Notes: a model not told the origin generated them from the letters alone. DNA of 64,000 nt from Bacillus sp. CH30_1T (GCF_008364765.1 NZ_VTUY01000010.1:62001-126000); one strand, 5' to 3'. Counted from the stretch's first letter, positions 54,839 to 63,061 are shown. A program made the numbers and translations.

Positions 54839-55420
54839 TCATTTCTTCTCAATAATCTCATCGATAATCCCATATTCCTTTGCTTCATAGGCGCTCATGA
54901 AATAATCACGATCAGTATCAAGTGCAACTTTTTCAACAGGCCGGCCCGTTTTTTCAGCAATAATTTCGTTGATGTGCTGTCTAAGTTTCAGAATCCGTTT
55001 CGCTGAAATTTCCAGGTCTGTCGCCTGCCCCCTTGCACCACCTAATGGTTGGTGAATCATAATTTCGCTGTTTGGCAAGGCAAAACGTTTACCTTTTGTC
55101 CCCGCGAGCAGGAGCATTGCGCCAAAAGAAGCCGCCATTCCAGTGCAGATCGTTCGAACGTCGGGACTTATATAGTTCATCGTATCAAAGATGGCGAACC
55201 CTGCTGAAGTTGAGCCACCCGGGCTATTAATATATAAGGAAATGTCTTTTTCGGGGTCGTCTGCAGCCAGGAATAATAGCTGAGCCACGATACTGTTGGC
55301 CATTTGGTCATTCACTTCATCACTTACCATGATGATCCTGTCTTTTAACAATCTTGAGTAAATATCGTAGGATCGTTCCCCTTTGCTTGACTGTTCAATG
55401 ACATAAGGTATGGTATTCAT
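54839..55420 (-). CDS. ClpP-type protease subunit, probably a paralogue
   Basis: A 193-residue ClpP. The catalytic triad is intact: Ser98 (GMAASFGAM), His123 (MIHQPLGG) and Asp172 (DTDRDYF). Compared with the housekeeping ClpP of Bacillus it departs at many otherwise fixed places ([35 protein letters not shown]), so it is likely a second ClpP. GGAGG lies before the ATG at 55420. It is 21 nt downstream of a sigma factor gene and shares its mRNA, which points to a dedicated role, perhaps cleaving a regulator of that sigma factor. Confidence 0.85.
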   Translation of the reverse strand: MNTIPYVIEQSSKGERSYDIYSRLLKDRIIMVSDEVNDQMANSIVAQLLFLAADDPEKDISLYINSPGGSTSAGFAIFDTMNYISPDVRTICTGMAASFGAMLLLAGTKGKRFALPNSEIMIHQPLGGARGQATDLEISAKRILKLRQHINEIIAEKTGRPVEKVALDTDRDYFMSAYEAKEYGIIDEIIEKK

Positions 55421-55441
55421 CTTTACTTCCTCCTTCATTCA

Positions 55442-56131
55442 TTATGCAGCTAGTGAGAGGATACTTGAAGGAGAGTCAGACGTTCGTACAATTCGGCCTT
55501 GGGCAGGAGCGTGCGCAAGCAATATGGGAATGTATGCCAAAAGAAGACTGGGGTCCTGGGCCATTAGGCTACGGTATAAAATCGCGTTCAATTCTTCCTG
55601 AAGAGTTTCATTCCAGTAGGTTTGAACTCCGCTCCCGTCTCCATCTTCGGAGAATTTTTTCAGCTTTTCCCTCGATCGATTCAGCAAGGCTTTTACAGCG
55701 GTTTCCGTCATCCCCAGAACATCTGCCACTTCAAAAATCTTGAATTGAAACGCTTCTTTCAAAACAAAGGTGACTAATTGTTTGGGGGTCATCTTTCTTG
55801 AAAGCTTCTCAACGGTTTCAAGACTGATCCCCTCTTTAGAAATGTCTTCTGCCTTCACTTCCGGGACTCCGCCAATCGATTCCTTACTCTGTTTGCGGAC
55901 TTTATCCACCCATAGATGATAAGCGATTTTATTGAGTAAAGATGAACTCCAATTCTGTACAGCAGGGTAATGACTAAGTGCTTTACAGATGGACTCTTGA
56001 GCCAAGTCCTCCCCGTCCCATTTGCTTTTCGTCAGAAAATAGCAGTATCGATAGAGCTTGGGAACAAGCTCTTCCATGACTTCATCGTTTGGCTGTCCTT
56101 CATTCTTTTTTAAGCCAGACCTCGTTTGCAT
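55442..56131 (-). CDS. ECF-like RNA polymerase sigma factor
   Basis: A 229-residue sigma-70 family protein. Region 2 (about 15-90) shows LYRYCYFLTKSKWDGEDLAQ and LNKIAYHLWVDKVRKQ; region 4 (about 120-180) shows LVTFVLKEAFQFKIFEVADV followed by LGMTETAVKALLNRSREKL. A C-terminal extension of about 45 residues is Leu/Ala-rich (LLLAYIPILLAHA), perhaps regulatory. AAAGGAG lies before the ATG at 56131. No anti-sigma gene is adjacent; instead a ClpP paralogue follows. Confidence 0.82.
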   Translation of the reverse strand: MQTRSGLKKNEGQPNDEVMEELVPKLYRYCYFLTKSKWDGEDLAQESICKALSHYPAVQNWSSSLLNKIAYHLWVDKVRKQSKESIGGVPEVKAEDISKEGISLETVEKLSRKMTPKQLVTFVLKEAFQFKIFEVADVLGMTETAVKALLNRSREKLKKFSEDGDGSGVQTYWNETLQEELNAILYRSLMAQDPSLLLAYIPILLAHAPAQGRIVRTSDSPSSILSLAA

Positions 56132-56315
56132 CGTCCTCACTCCTTTGAATCCTCTCATACTTATAACGGATGAATTAGTGAAAAAGATATGGGTGAAAGA
56201 TATTTTTATCTATATTATATCCAATAGTACTGGAATAGGTAATAAATTAGTTTATGCAGCCTGAGTTGTACTAAAGTTGATTCATAAAAACAGGTGACGG
56301 AAAAGAGGATGAGTT

Positions 56316-56534
56316 ATGATTTCAATACTTGTCGTGGATGACGATCCCCATTTACGTAAGCTTATACGTGTTCATTTAGAGCAGAATGCCTACTTGGTTA
56401 CTGAAGCACAAGACGGGGACGCAGCTTCTGTCACTCTTGAAGCACAGTCGATCGATTTGGCGATTGTCGATTTGATGATGCCGAATAAGGATGGGTTTCA
56501 ATTGGCGTAGGAAATCAGGGAACTACCGATTATT
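56316..56534 (+). pseudogene. Truncated response-regulator gene
   Basis: GAGGATG precedes ATG at 56316, and the product begins MISILVVDDDPHLRKLIRVH with the phosphorylated Asp in AIVDLMMPNKDG. It meets a TAG at 56508 and continues in frame as EIRELPI, typical of the next helix and strand, before running into the end of the convergent transporter gene. The rest of the receiver and the DNA-binding domain are gone, as is any kinase. Confidence 0.75.
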
Positions 56535-57368
56535 TTTCAAAAACATATAAAACGAAGCAGCAAAGATGATGACGTATCCGATGATACTTAGTACATCAGG
56601 AATCTGCCCGAATAAGAAGATGCTGATCATGGCGGAGTATACGACTGTTGAATAGAAGAAAATTGATATTTCCCTTGCAGGTGCGAACTTGTAAGCAATC
56701 GTAATCCCGAACTGACCAACCGTTGCGAAAACGCCGGCAGATAATAGATAGATCCACTGTTTTACGCTCATCGGTTCATAAAAGCCAATTACGAACGGGA
56801 GAAGCACAATGGTGGTAAAGAATGAAAAGTAAAAGACGACCGTATAAAACTTCTCCCTGCTCCCTAACACACGAAGGACCGTATAAGCACCGGCTGCAAA
56901 AAAAGCCGAGAACACTCCTGCTAGATAAGGAATGGTGTCAAAGGAAAACGCAGGTTTGATGATAAACAGTGTTCCGATAAACGCAATGATAATCGCTACC
57001 ACCTGGAATACTCGTGTCCGCTCTCTTAAGAAAATAGCCGAGAAGATGATGGTCAGAAACGGACTGAGTTTGTTCAACATATCGGCATCGGATAACACCA
57101 GGTGATCAATCGCATAGAAGAACAAAACGATCCCGACAGCACCTAAACTGGAGCGCAGCAACAGCAGCTTCTGATTTTCTTTCTTCCCGAATAAACGTTC
57201 CTTATGATACTGGACAAAACCGAATGCGATAAATGCAGAAACGATGTTCCTGAAAAATGTTTTTTGAATCGTCGGCACATCCCCTGATAGCTTCACGAAC
57301 GCCGCCATAAGGGAGAAACCAAACGCTGATAGAAGTAATAGGAGTATTCCTTTATTTCGATTTGACAT
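56523..57368 (-). CDS. EamA family (DMT) transporter
   Basis: A 281-residue membrane protein with ten predicted helices in two EamA repeats (residues about 5-135 and 145-278), e.g. GILLLLLSAFGFSLMAAFVK and GVFATVGQFGITIAYKFAPA. Family members export amino acids or other metabolites. GGAGG stands before the ATG at 57368. Its 3' end overlaps the decayed response-regulator gene on the other strand. Confidence 0.85.
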   Translation of the reverse strand: MSNRNKGILLLLLSAFGFSLMAAFVKLSGDVPTIQKTFFRNIVSAFIAFGFVQYHKERLFGKKENQKLLLLRSSLGAVGIVLFFYAIDHLVLSDADMLNKLSPFLTIIFSAIFLRERTRVFQVVAIIIAFIGTLFIIKPAFSFDTIPYLAGVFSAFFAAGAYTVLRVLGSREKFYTVVFYFSFFTTIVLLPFVIGFYEPMSVKQWIYLLSAGVFATVGQFGITIAYKFAPAREISIFFYSTVVYSAMISIFLFGQIPDVLSIIGYVIIFAASFYMFLKNNR

Positions 57369-57714
57369 GACTTCCTCCGCAAAAATCAAAGATAGACTGC
57401 TTAAACACTCCTCAGCTGAAAAGTGAATGAAAGGAGTAACCTAACCAGTATAACAAATTCCTGTTAGAAGATAGAGAATTCAGCCTGAGTCAGGTCAAGT
57501 AGCCCCATTTTTACATTCTCTAGTAAACGTTTATTTATCCCTTTTCATGAGGCAATCTCGAACTTCATTTCAGTGGTTAAGTCGGGGCTTCACCAATCTA
57601 CCCATGGGTTGTTTTCTTAAGGTTACAGGGTTTTGGGGAAAAGCTGGTCCATTGACTATACAGACCTTCATTTGATGAATAAGATGCATTAAACATTTAA
57701 AAGGAGGTGATTAA
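57369..57714. other. Intergenic region with the CHRD gene promoter
   Basis: A possible sigma-A promoter for the CHRD gene starts with TTGACT at 57653, with AT-rich sequence about 17 bp later. GGGGCTT and its near complement AGCCCC (57501, 57586) could form a long hairpin. No gene is seen in these 346 bp. Confidence 0.35.
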
Positions 57715-58158
57715 ATGGAAGGATACTTTCTCGCCAGATTGAAAGGAAGAAACGAGGTCCCACCCGTCAATTCACAAGCATTCGGTATTGCAAAATTTGT
57801 TGTGAATAAGCAATGTACGAAGATAAGATTCACTTTAAAAGTCGAAAACATCCGTAACTTCGTACAAGCCCACATCCATTTTGGCCGTCGAAACGAAAAT
57901 GGACCTGTACTTGTTTTCCTTTTCGGAGCTGATCTGGATACGTTATCAGAGCAGAATGGAATCTCAACAAGAAAAGGAATTGTTCAAGGAGTCATAACAG
58001 AAGAAGATATTGTAATGAATAATGTAGGGGTCAAAAACGTAAAAGAATTGGTCAATCTAATGGAAAAGGGGCTTACGTATGTAAATGTCCACACTGAACA
58101 GAATCCTGGTGGAGAAATCCGGGGGCAAATTCAATCTCTTCATGGAAGATGCTACTAG
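57715..58158 (+). CDS. CHRD domain protein
   Basis: A 147-residue protein that is almost wholly a CHRD domain: ARLKGRNEVPPVNSQAFGIA at the start, AHIHFGRRNENGPVLVFLF in the middle, TYVNVHTEQNPGGEIRGQI at the end. CHRD domains were named from chordin and in bacteria occur in proteins of unknown role, often on the cell surface or spore. There is no signal peptide. AAAGGAGG precedes the ATG. Confidence 0.85.
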   Translation: MEGYFLARLKGRNEVPPVNSQAFGIAKFVVNKQCTKIRFTLKVENIRNFVQAHIHFGRRNENGPVLVFLFGADLDTLSEQNGISTRKGIVQGVITEEDIVMNNVGVKNVKELVNLMEKGLTYVNVHTEQNPGGEIRGQIQSLHGRCY

Positions 58159-58164
58159 TTTATA

Positions 58165-58194
58165 GAGCTACCTGATCAGGTAGCTCCTATTTTT
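58165..58194 (+). terminator. Terminator of the CHRD gene
   Basis: GAGCTACCTGA and TCAGGTAGCTC form a perfect 11-bp stem followed by CTATTTTT. Confidence 0.8.
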
Positions 58195-58251
58195 AACTTG
58201 AAGAGATCGGTTCCCAAAAGATAAGGGGCAGCTAAGAAAACGTTTCCTGGC

Positions 58252-58689
58252 CTAGTTTTCTAATATTCCCTTGACTCTTATTAAATCCTTTCTATTCGCT
58301 TTTTTCATCATAATTGACATCAAAGGGGTCAACCATTTAGAGAAGCCTTTGGGATTCCCTTTGTTTCGGAGGGTCATCCTTGTAGTCTTCTCGTCCAAAG
58401 CTTCCCATAAATACGTAGTCTCCATCGGGAACGGACCATTGGCCGTTTTCATCACAAGTCTTTTATTGGGAACAAACTCTACAATCTCATATACATAAGA
58501 GAGGTCACGTCCTAAAAATCTCGCTTTGAATTCGATCTGAGAGTGGTTGGAGAAGGATTTTTCCGTTAACCACTCTGCCGAATCAATATTTACATACCAA
58601 TGTGGTGCGTGATCTGGATTGGCAGTATACTCTGAAACTTTTTGAACTGTACATTTAATTGTGATAGCTGTATATATATCTACCATCAT
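58252..58689 (-). CDS. SRPBCC family protein
   Basis: A 145-residue START-like protein beginning IYTAITIKCTVQKVSEYTAN and DHAPHWYVNIDSAEWL, with the long C-terminal helix near the end (LTPLMSIMMKKANRKDLIRV). It resembles polyketide cyclase/dehydrase-type SRPBCC proteins; ligand unknown. AAGGAG precedes the tandem ATGs. It is 36 nt downstream of the ArsR-SRPBCC fusion gene on the same strand and probably co-transcribed with it. Confidence 0.72.
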   Translation of the reverse strand: MMVDIYTAITIKCTVQKVSEYTANPDHAPHWYVNIDSAEWLTEKSFSNHSQIEFKARFLGRDLSYVYEIVEFVPNKRLVMKTANGPFPMETTYLWEALDEKTTRMTLRNKGNPKGFSKWLTPLMSIMMKKANRKDLIRVKGILEN

Positions 58690-58725
58690 ATTTCTCCTTG
58701 AACGAAACGATCAATACTTGTTTGA

Positions 58726-59502
58726 TTATTTCTGTTCAACATAATTTTTTAACAGCGTCCCGAGTAAATAGGTCCATCCTTCAGAATGTTTTTCTTCCCA
58801 ATCGTCTTCGATGACTCCTGAAGCAGCATGGGATAATTGAAGTAAGGTGGATTCACCTTTTTCAACGAGTCTATAGGTATAAGCACTGTTGACTGCGCCT
58901 TGCATGCCAAGATGCCCGTGAAGACGGATTTCTTCCGGAGCGTTTACGTAATACACAGTTCCCCACAGAGCTCCTTCATTTTCACGCCATTTCTCAATAA
59001 ATTGCCCGCCGGGTACAGGATCGAATGTGAATTGTGAACTTACTCCCTCAGGAGCCAGTTTAAACTCCCACCAATCCCCCGCTTGTTCGGTTAACGCTTT
59101 AAATACCTGATCCCTTGGTGCATCTATCATCACTTCTTGCTCAATACGAAATACTTTACTTTGTTCCATTCCTTCTTCTCCTCCTTTGTTTTCTGCTAAT
59201 GCCCGTAACTTTAACAGCGAATTGGCGGTAGATTCCATATACTTCCCTACCCACCGATTGTGCATTTCCTGTAGTGGAACCGCGTTAAGGTAATTTCGTC
59301 GGTACTTCCCTTCCCGCTTCACCACCACCAAATTCCCTTCCTCCAAAATCGTCAAATGCTTCATGATCGCGTATCTTGTCACCTCGGGAAAATGTTCATT
59401 CAGTTCACCGGTTGTTCTTGCTGTCTGTTTCAACAGGTCCAGGATCTCCCTTCGTATCGGGTGCCCCAACGCCTTAAATAAAGTGGAAAGTTCGTCTTTC
59501 AT
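58726..59502 (-). CDS. ArsR-type HTH fused to SRPBCC (AHSA1) domain
   Basis: A 258-residue fusion. Residues about 1-90 form an ArsR winged helix (LFKALGHPIRREILDLLKQT, EVTRYAIMKHLTILEEGNLV); residues about 110-258 form an AHSA1-type SRPBCC domain (EQEVMIDAPRDQVFKALTEQ, GDWWEFK, EEKHSEGWTYLLGTLLKNYV). AAAGGAT lies before the ATG at 59502. The same two functions are separate genes 1.5 kb away (61018-61800). A 10+8+10 inverted repeat stands directly upstream, so it is probably autoregulated. Confidence 0.82.
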   Translation of the reverse strand: MKDELSTLFKALGHPIRREILDLLKQTARTTGELNEHFPEVTRYAIMKHLTILEEGNLVVVKREGKYRRNYLNAVPLQEMHNRWVGKYMESTANSLLKLRALAENKGGEEGMEQSKVFRIEQEVMIDAPRDQVFKALTEQAGDWWEFKLAPEGVSSQFTFDPVPGGQFIEKWRENEGALWGTVYYVNAPEEIRLHGHLGMQGAVNSAYTYRLVEKGESTLLQLSHAASGVIEDDWEEKHSEGWTYLLGTLLKNYVEQK

Positions 59503-59525
59503 ATTAACGATCCTTTCATTGTGTT

Positions 59526-59553
59526 TTACATGTGAATGATTAGTCACATGTAA
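59526..59553. promoter_or_regulatory. Operator upstream of the ArsR-SRPBCC fusion
   Basis: TTACATGTGA and TCACATGTAA are perfect inverted arms with 8 bp between, centred about 37 nt upstream of the start. A further TATGTGA follows on the distal side. Confidence 0.65.
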
Positions 59554-59817
59554 TATGTGACTTTATAGTAACATGATAGGTGAGGGTGAGTCAAGTATGT
59601 ATGAAACGCAATGAGAGAATGTGAAATTGACCTTATCTTGAGGTGATGATGAAGCGTTTTGAAGGAAAATAAAGATATTTATATACTTAAACTTAAGTTG
59701 ATAAAATAAACATTGTCGATAACAAAATCCCTTTTATTATTTCGACTCCTCTAAATTACATGCTATCTCCATCAAAATGATCTCTACATAATGAATGTTG
59801 AAAGCTTATTCATACGA
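59554..59817. other. AT-rich spacer
   Basis: About 264 bp between the divergent-looking promoter region of the ArsR-SRPBCC gene and the AraC-type gene's terminator. ACTTAAACTTAAGT near 59688 is a small palindrome. No gene seen. Confidence 0.4.
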
Positions 59818-59850
59818 AAAGCCCCTTTACGCCATCCGTACAGGGGCCAT
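59818..59850 (-). terminator. Terminator of the AraC-type gene
   Basis: GCCCCT and AGGGGC pair around a 15-nt loop on the minus strand and are followed by TTTTC. Confidence 0.75.
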
Positions 59851-59856
59851 CTAACC

Positions 59857-60714
59857 TTATTTCTTCATTATCGGAATCCATATCTCACAACGATAATTCT
59901 CACCATTCGGGTTTCCAGGCGGGTACAATTCAAATTCGGGACCTCCGCCATGTTCATACCCGGTCGAAGGAAACCATTCAGAGTAGATTCGCTTCCATAC
60001 GCCTTGGATTGCATTTGGCATCGGACCGACAGATTCAAAGACAGCCCAGGTCGCAGCCGGAATCTCTTTTACCTCCAATGAACGATCTTCTTCACTCTTT
60101 TTCTCCGCTCCGATAAAATAGGTGAACTCTTCACTAGGATGGTCAAACTCCATACAAATTCCGAGCATCTCGTTATTACCTGCTGCTTCACAAATCAACC
60201 TGTCTAAGTCAGTCGTGTTCACTTCATCCCAAAATGCAGGAATATCTTTCAAATTCTCACCGTTACAGGTAGAAACTCTTTTTCCTTTTCCAATCACTTG
60301 AAATGCTTCTTTATCCACAATTTTATAATCCATTTCGACTTCTCCTTTAAGCTGTATTTGGAAGGATATTCGCGGAAATGCCTTCAAGGAGGTTCCGGCT
60401 TCCCTTACTTGGGATGGTGAAACTCCATGGGCCTTCCGAAAGGCTTTCGAGAAGGATTCAGGTGTTTCATATCCGTACTTGAAAGCAACGTCAATGACCT
60501 TTGCATTCTGGTTGATCAGTTCCTGGGCGGCTAATGTGAGTCTTCTCTTCCGGACATAATCAGCCACTGTATACCCGGTTACAAGAGAAAACAACCTTTG
60601 AAAGTGAAACTTTGAACTAAGTGACAACCGGGAAAGTTCTTCCATCTCGACTGCCCCATCCAGATTGTCCTCTATATACTGAATGCAATCATTCATCCTG
60701 TGCAGCATTTCCAC
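59857..60714 (-). CDS. AraC family regulator with GyrI-like effector domain
   Basis: A 285-residue regulator. Two HTH motifs occupy about residues 5-105 (LSRLSLSSKFHFQRLFSLVT, VIDVAFKYGYETPESFSKAF), and a GyrI-like ligand-binding domain fills 128-285 (YKIVDKEAFQVIGKGKRVS, GPMPNAIQGVWKRIYSEWFP, YRCEIWIPI). Members often sense drugs or hydrophobic cations. A GTG at 60714 is 8 nt after AAGGAG and is taken as the start; an ATG two codons later is an alternative. It is a complete homologue of the decayed gene at 6481-6808. Confidence 0.85.
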   Translation of the reverse strand: MEMLHRMNDCIQYIEDNLDGAVEMEELSRLSLSSKFHFQRLFSLVTGYTVADYVRKRRLTLAAQELINQNAKVIDVAFKYGYETPESFSKAFRKAHGVSPSQVREAGTSLKAFPRISFQIQLKGEVEMDYKIVDKEAFQVIGKGKRVSTCNGENLKDIPAFWDEVNTTDLDRLICEAAGNNEMLGICMEFDHPSEEFTYFIGAEKKSEEDRSLEVKEIPAATWAVFESVGPMPNAIQGVWKRIYSEWFPSTGYEHGGGPEFELYPPGNPNGENYRCEIWIPIMKK

Positions 60715-60935
60715 TCTCGTTTCTCCTTCCCGCTATCTAAATGTATCATTCTCAATTTGAGTCATCCTGTCATTCTGTGCTTTTGTGTGACCGGTGGCTA
60801 TATGATGATTTGACCACCGTGTTTACCGATTAAATTTCACCTGCAAAACATATACTACAAACTACTCTAATTTTATATTCCGAGACTCTACTTCTACAAA
60901 CGTCCATCTATATCCTTCTTTTTGATTTCAACCCA

Positions 60936-60988
60936 TTGACATGAAACCATATGGTGTTATATCATGAAAACGAAACCAATTGGTGTTA
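60936..60988 (+). promoter_or_regulatory. Promoter with two operators before the SRPBCC-ArsR operon
   Basis: TTGACA at 60936-60941 is a good -35 element, and GAAACCATATGGTGTTA (60943-60959) fills the spacer to a TATATC-like -10. A second copy, GAAACCAATTGGTGTTA, lies at 60972-60988, 29 nt on. Each holds a 10-bp palindrome (ACCATATGGT, ACCAATTGGT). Probable binding sites for the ArsR-type protein of the operon. Confidence 0.7.
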
Positions 60989-61017
60989 CTTATTCCCAAA
61001 GAAAGCAGGAGACTTTC

Positions 61018-61443
61018 ATGAAATCAAATCAATTAGAAGATATTAAACAAACCGTTCTATTCAACGCTACCATCCAAAAGGTATGGGATGCGGTTTCTAC
61101 GTCAGATGGGATTTCCTCTTGGTTCATGCCCAATGATTTTGAACCGGAAGTAGGTCACGAATTTCATATTCAATCCCCTTTTGGACCTTCTCCTTGCAAG
61201 GTATTGGAAATAGATCCCCCTCACAAGTTGGCTTTTTCATGGGATACAGATGGCTGGGTCGTTTCATTTATTTTAAAAGAGGTAGGAGATCAAACAGAAT
61301 TTACGCTTATCCATGGCGGCTGGAAACATGATGATGCGGTTGTTTCCAAAGCTCATGAAAAAAGCTTTGTCATTCGCGACAGAATGGACAAAGGTTGGGT
61401 TGGCATTGTGGATGAGAAGCTGAGAAAGGTTGTAGAAGGTTAA
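61018..61443 (+). CDS. SRPBCC (AHSA1-like) protein
   Basis: A 141-residue protein: IKQTVLFNATIQKVWDAVST, ISSWFMPNDFEPEVGHEFHI, and a C-terminal DRMDKGWVGIVDEKLRKVVE helix, all typical of AHSA1/activator-of-Hsp90-like SRPBCC proteins. AGGAG lies 6-7 nt before the ATG at 61018; the longer frame from 60964 would begin within the operator region. The ArsR-type gene starts immediately after its stop codon. Confidence 0.8.
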   Translation: MKSNQLEDIKQTVLFNATIQKVWDAVSTSDGISSWFMPNDFEPEVGHEFHIQSPFGPSPCKVLEIDPPHKLAFSWDTDGWVVSFILKEVGDQTEFTLIHGGWKHDDAVVSKAHEKSFVIRDRMDKGWVGIVDEKLRKVVEG

Positions 61444-61800
61444 ATGTCAGCTGTTAAACATGATGTGTTTCAAGCGATTGCAGACCCGACACGCCGGGAA
61501 GTGCTTCGACTACTTTCTGAAAAAGAGATGCCCATCTCTGCCCTGACCTCTCACTTCCCTATGAGCCGGACAGCCATTGCGAAGCATCTCACCATTCTTT
61601 CTGAAGCTGAATTAGTAAAGGGTGAAAAGGTAGGAAGGGAAAAAATTTACCACTTGCAGCCTGAACCATTGGCAGAATTAAAGGATTGGCTATCGTATTA
61701 TGAGCAGTTCTGGGCCAATAAGCTCTCCAAGCTTAAACATATAGTGGAAGATAGTGAAGATGATTCCCCATTGAAAATGGTGGATGTGGAAAAGGATTGA
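61444..61800 (+). CDS. ArsR family transcriptional regulator
   Basis: A 118-residue winged-helix regulator: VFQAIADPTRREVLRLLSEK, ISALTSHFPMSRTAIAKHLT, ILSEAELVKGEKVGREKIYH, then a helical tail. No cysteine metal-binding motif is present, which fits the SRPBCC-linked ArsR branch rather than metal sensors. Its start directly abuts the SRPBCC stop, so the two are coupled. Likely represses the operon through the two palindromes upstream. Confidence 0.87.
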   Translation: MSAVKHDVFQAIADPTRREVLRLLSEKEMPISALTSHFPMSRTAIAKHLTILSEAELVKGEKVGREKIYHLQPEPLAELKDWLSYYEQFWANKLSKLKHIVEDSEDDSPLKMVDVEKD

Positions 61801-61804
61801 TGAT

Positions 61805-61834
61805 GAGGGACGGACCTTTACAAGGTCCGTCCCT
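61805..61834. repeat. AGGGACGGACCTT hairpin between convergent genes
   Basis: GAGGGACGGACCTT and AAGGTCCGTCCCTC form a perfect 14-bp stem with a 2-nt loop, between the ArsR gene and the convergent small membrane gene. Confidence 0.85.
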
Positions 61835-61841
61835 CTCTTCT

Positions 61842-62210
61842 TTAGTAGATTCTCGCGACAATCACCATAGAGATAAATACGGTCATGATGGTGAGGCTGG
61901 TGAGGACATTTAATAGATTCAAGGCTGTTAGCTGAATCACGTCAAATTGCAGGATTGTCATGAAAATGACGTGAAACACCAGGATGGCAAAGTACGAGTA
62001 AAAGATCCCCTTTTCCCGGATCATCTTCATCCGCTCATCCTTTTGCTTAAACTGTGGATAAAGATAATGCATGCAAAAACTTAACACTGTCAAGGACATT
62101 GGAGTTAGAGCGAAATATGGAAATTCCTCTGCCGTTATGCCGACGAAGAACAAGAAAGCAGTCTGTATGGCCAGAACCCAACCTAAAATCAGATATGCCT
62201 TTGTTTGCAC
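61842..62210 (-). CDS. Four-helix membrane protein paired with an XRE regulator
   Basis: A 122-residue protein with four hydrophobic helices (AYLILGWVLAIQTAFLFFVG, PMSLTVLSFCMHYLY, YSYFAILVFHVIFMTIL, TSLTIMTVFISMVIVARI). It starts with GTG overlapping the last base of the regulator's TAG stop, so both are translated together. Such pairs are common in Bacilli; function unknown. Confidence 0.68.
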   Translation of the reverse strand: MQTKAYLILGWVLAIQTAFLFFVGITAEEFPYFALTPMSLTVLSFCMHYLYPQFKQKDERMKMIREKGIFYSYFAILVFHVIFMTILQFDVIQLTALNLLNVLTSLTIMTVFISMVIVARIY

Positions 62211-62419
62211 TATTTCGTTTCCCCTTTCTCTTCATATACAAAAATCTCTTCAATTGACGCTTCAAATACATTTGCCAGCTGAAATGCCAGATTTAAAGAA
62301 GGGTCATATTTCCCCTTTTCAATCGAAATGATGGTTTGCCTCGAAACCCCTAATCTCGCTGCCAATCTTTCCTGTGAGTAACCAAACGTCTTGCGGTATG
62401 CTACTAGTTTATTTTTCAA
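62210..62419 (-). CDS. Small XRE family transcriptional regulator
   Basis: A 69-residue single-domain helix-turn-helix protein: RKTFGYSQERLAARLGVSRQ, TIISIEKGKYDPSLNLAFQL, ANVFEASIEEIF. It resembles the YozG/Cro-like mini regulators. A TTG start at 62419 is preceded by AAGGAGG at good spacing. It is the first gene of a two-gene operon with the membrane protein. Confidence 0.83.
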   Translation of the reverse strand: MKNKLVAYRKTFGYSQERLAARLGVSRQTIISIEKGKYDPSLNLAFQLANVFEASIEEIFVYEEKGETK

Positions 62420-62559
62420 AGAAGGATACCTCCTTATATTTCCATATCGTAATGTAAAGGGTACTTAACGTCAAGGTTCCTTTACATATTCCGAACGAAA
62501 CTTTTTTTACCATTCAATCTTATATCCTACTAACTAACAAAATAAGGGATGTGAACTGA

Positions 62560-62847
62560 ATGGAAGATGTGATGAGTAAAGTGAAGGAATATAAGGATAT
62601 TTATTCACAATTAAAGAAGCGATTGCGCTGGAAGGTATCAGATTCCCGTTCTATAATGATGGTCGCTTCGTTGTACGTAACGAATGAACGCGCTTTTGAC
62701 CTCGACCGTTTTGTAGAGTTCAGTGATTATATTTGGAAGATGATCAAGGTGAAGGGAAATAGAAGTGAAACCTCTATTCCCCCTCCATATAAGTCTAAAT
62801 TCATGTTACCATTTAAAAGCAATTTTAATTGGGAGTGGATACATTGA
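62560..62847 (+). CDS. DUF4003-like N-terminal fragment
   Basis: A 95-residue frame that begins VKEYKDIYSQLKKRLRWKVS and SRSIMMVASLYVTNERAFDL, which I associate with the start of the much longer DUF4003 proteins of Bacilli (over 300 aa). After residue about 65 the resemblance stops, so the gene may be truncated. AAGGGATG is a weak ribosome binding site. Its TGA overlaps the TTG start of the next small gene, suggesting coupling. Family call is from memory and tentative. Confidence 0.45.
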   Translation: MEDVMSKVKEYKDIYSQLKKRLRWKVSDSRSIMMVASLYVTNERAFDLDRFVEFSDYIWKMIKVKGNRSETSIPPPYKSKFMLPFKSNFNWEWIH

Positions 62848-63014
62848 GGTTTTTATTTATTTTACTTGGGTTTATTTTAGGAGGCATCTTCGCTTTCATC
62901 GGTCCTGAAGTCGCCATTTGTGCCCTTTTAGGAGCAATATTATTTTTACTTATTTATGATGGAATCGACCTTAACTATTTCATGAAGAAAGTAAAAGATT
63001 CACAAATGAAATGA
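62844..63014 (+). CDS. Small two-helix membrane protein
   Basis: A 56-residue frame from TTG at 62844, preceded by GGGAGTGG, encodes two helices (FLFILLGFILGGIFAFIG and VAICALLGAILFLLIYDGI) and a charged tail (KKVKDSQMK). An in-frame TTG 15 nt earlier lacks such a site. It overlaps the stop of the previous frame and is followed by a repeat hairpin. Confidence 0.5.
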   Translation: MRFLFILLGFILGGIFAFIGPEVAICALLGAILFLLIYDGIDLNYFMKKVKDSQMK

Positions 63015-63019
63015 GAAGT

Positions 63020-63056
63020 AAGGAGGGACGGACCTTTTCTAGGTCCGTCCCTCCTC
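63020..63056. repeat. AGGGACGGACCT hairpin at the right end
   Basis: AAGGAGGGACGGACCT and AGGTCCGTCCCTCCT pair around TTTCT; it lies between a plus-strand gene and the convergent remnant and could end both transcripts. Confidence 0.85.
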
Positions 63057-63061
63057 TTATT

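Noticed and set aside
54749..55006. 85-codon plus-strand frame overlapping clpP
   Set aside because: It is antisense to the well-supported clpP gene and passes through its terminator.
60964..61017. Upstream in-frame ATG of the SRPBCC gene
   Set aside because: It falls between the -10 region and the second operator with no ribosome site; the ATG at 61018 has AGGAG.
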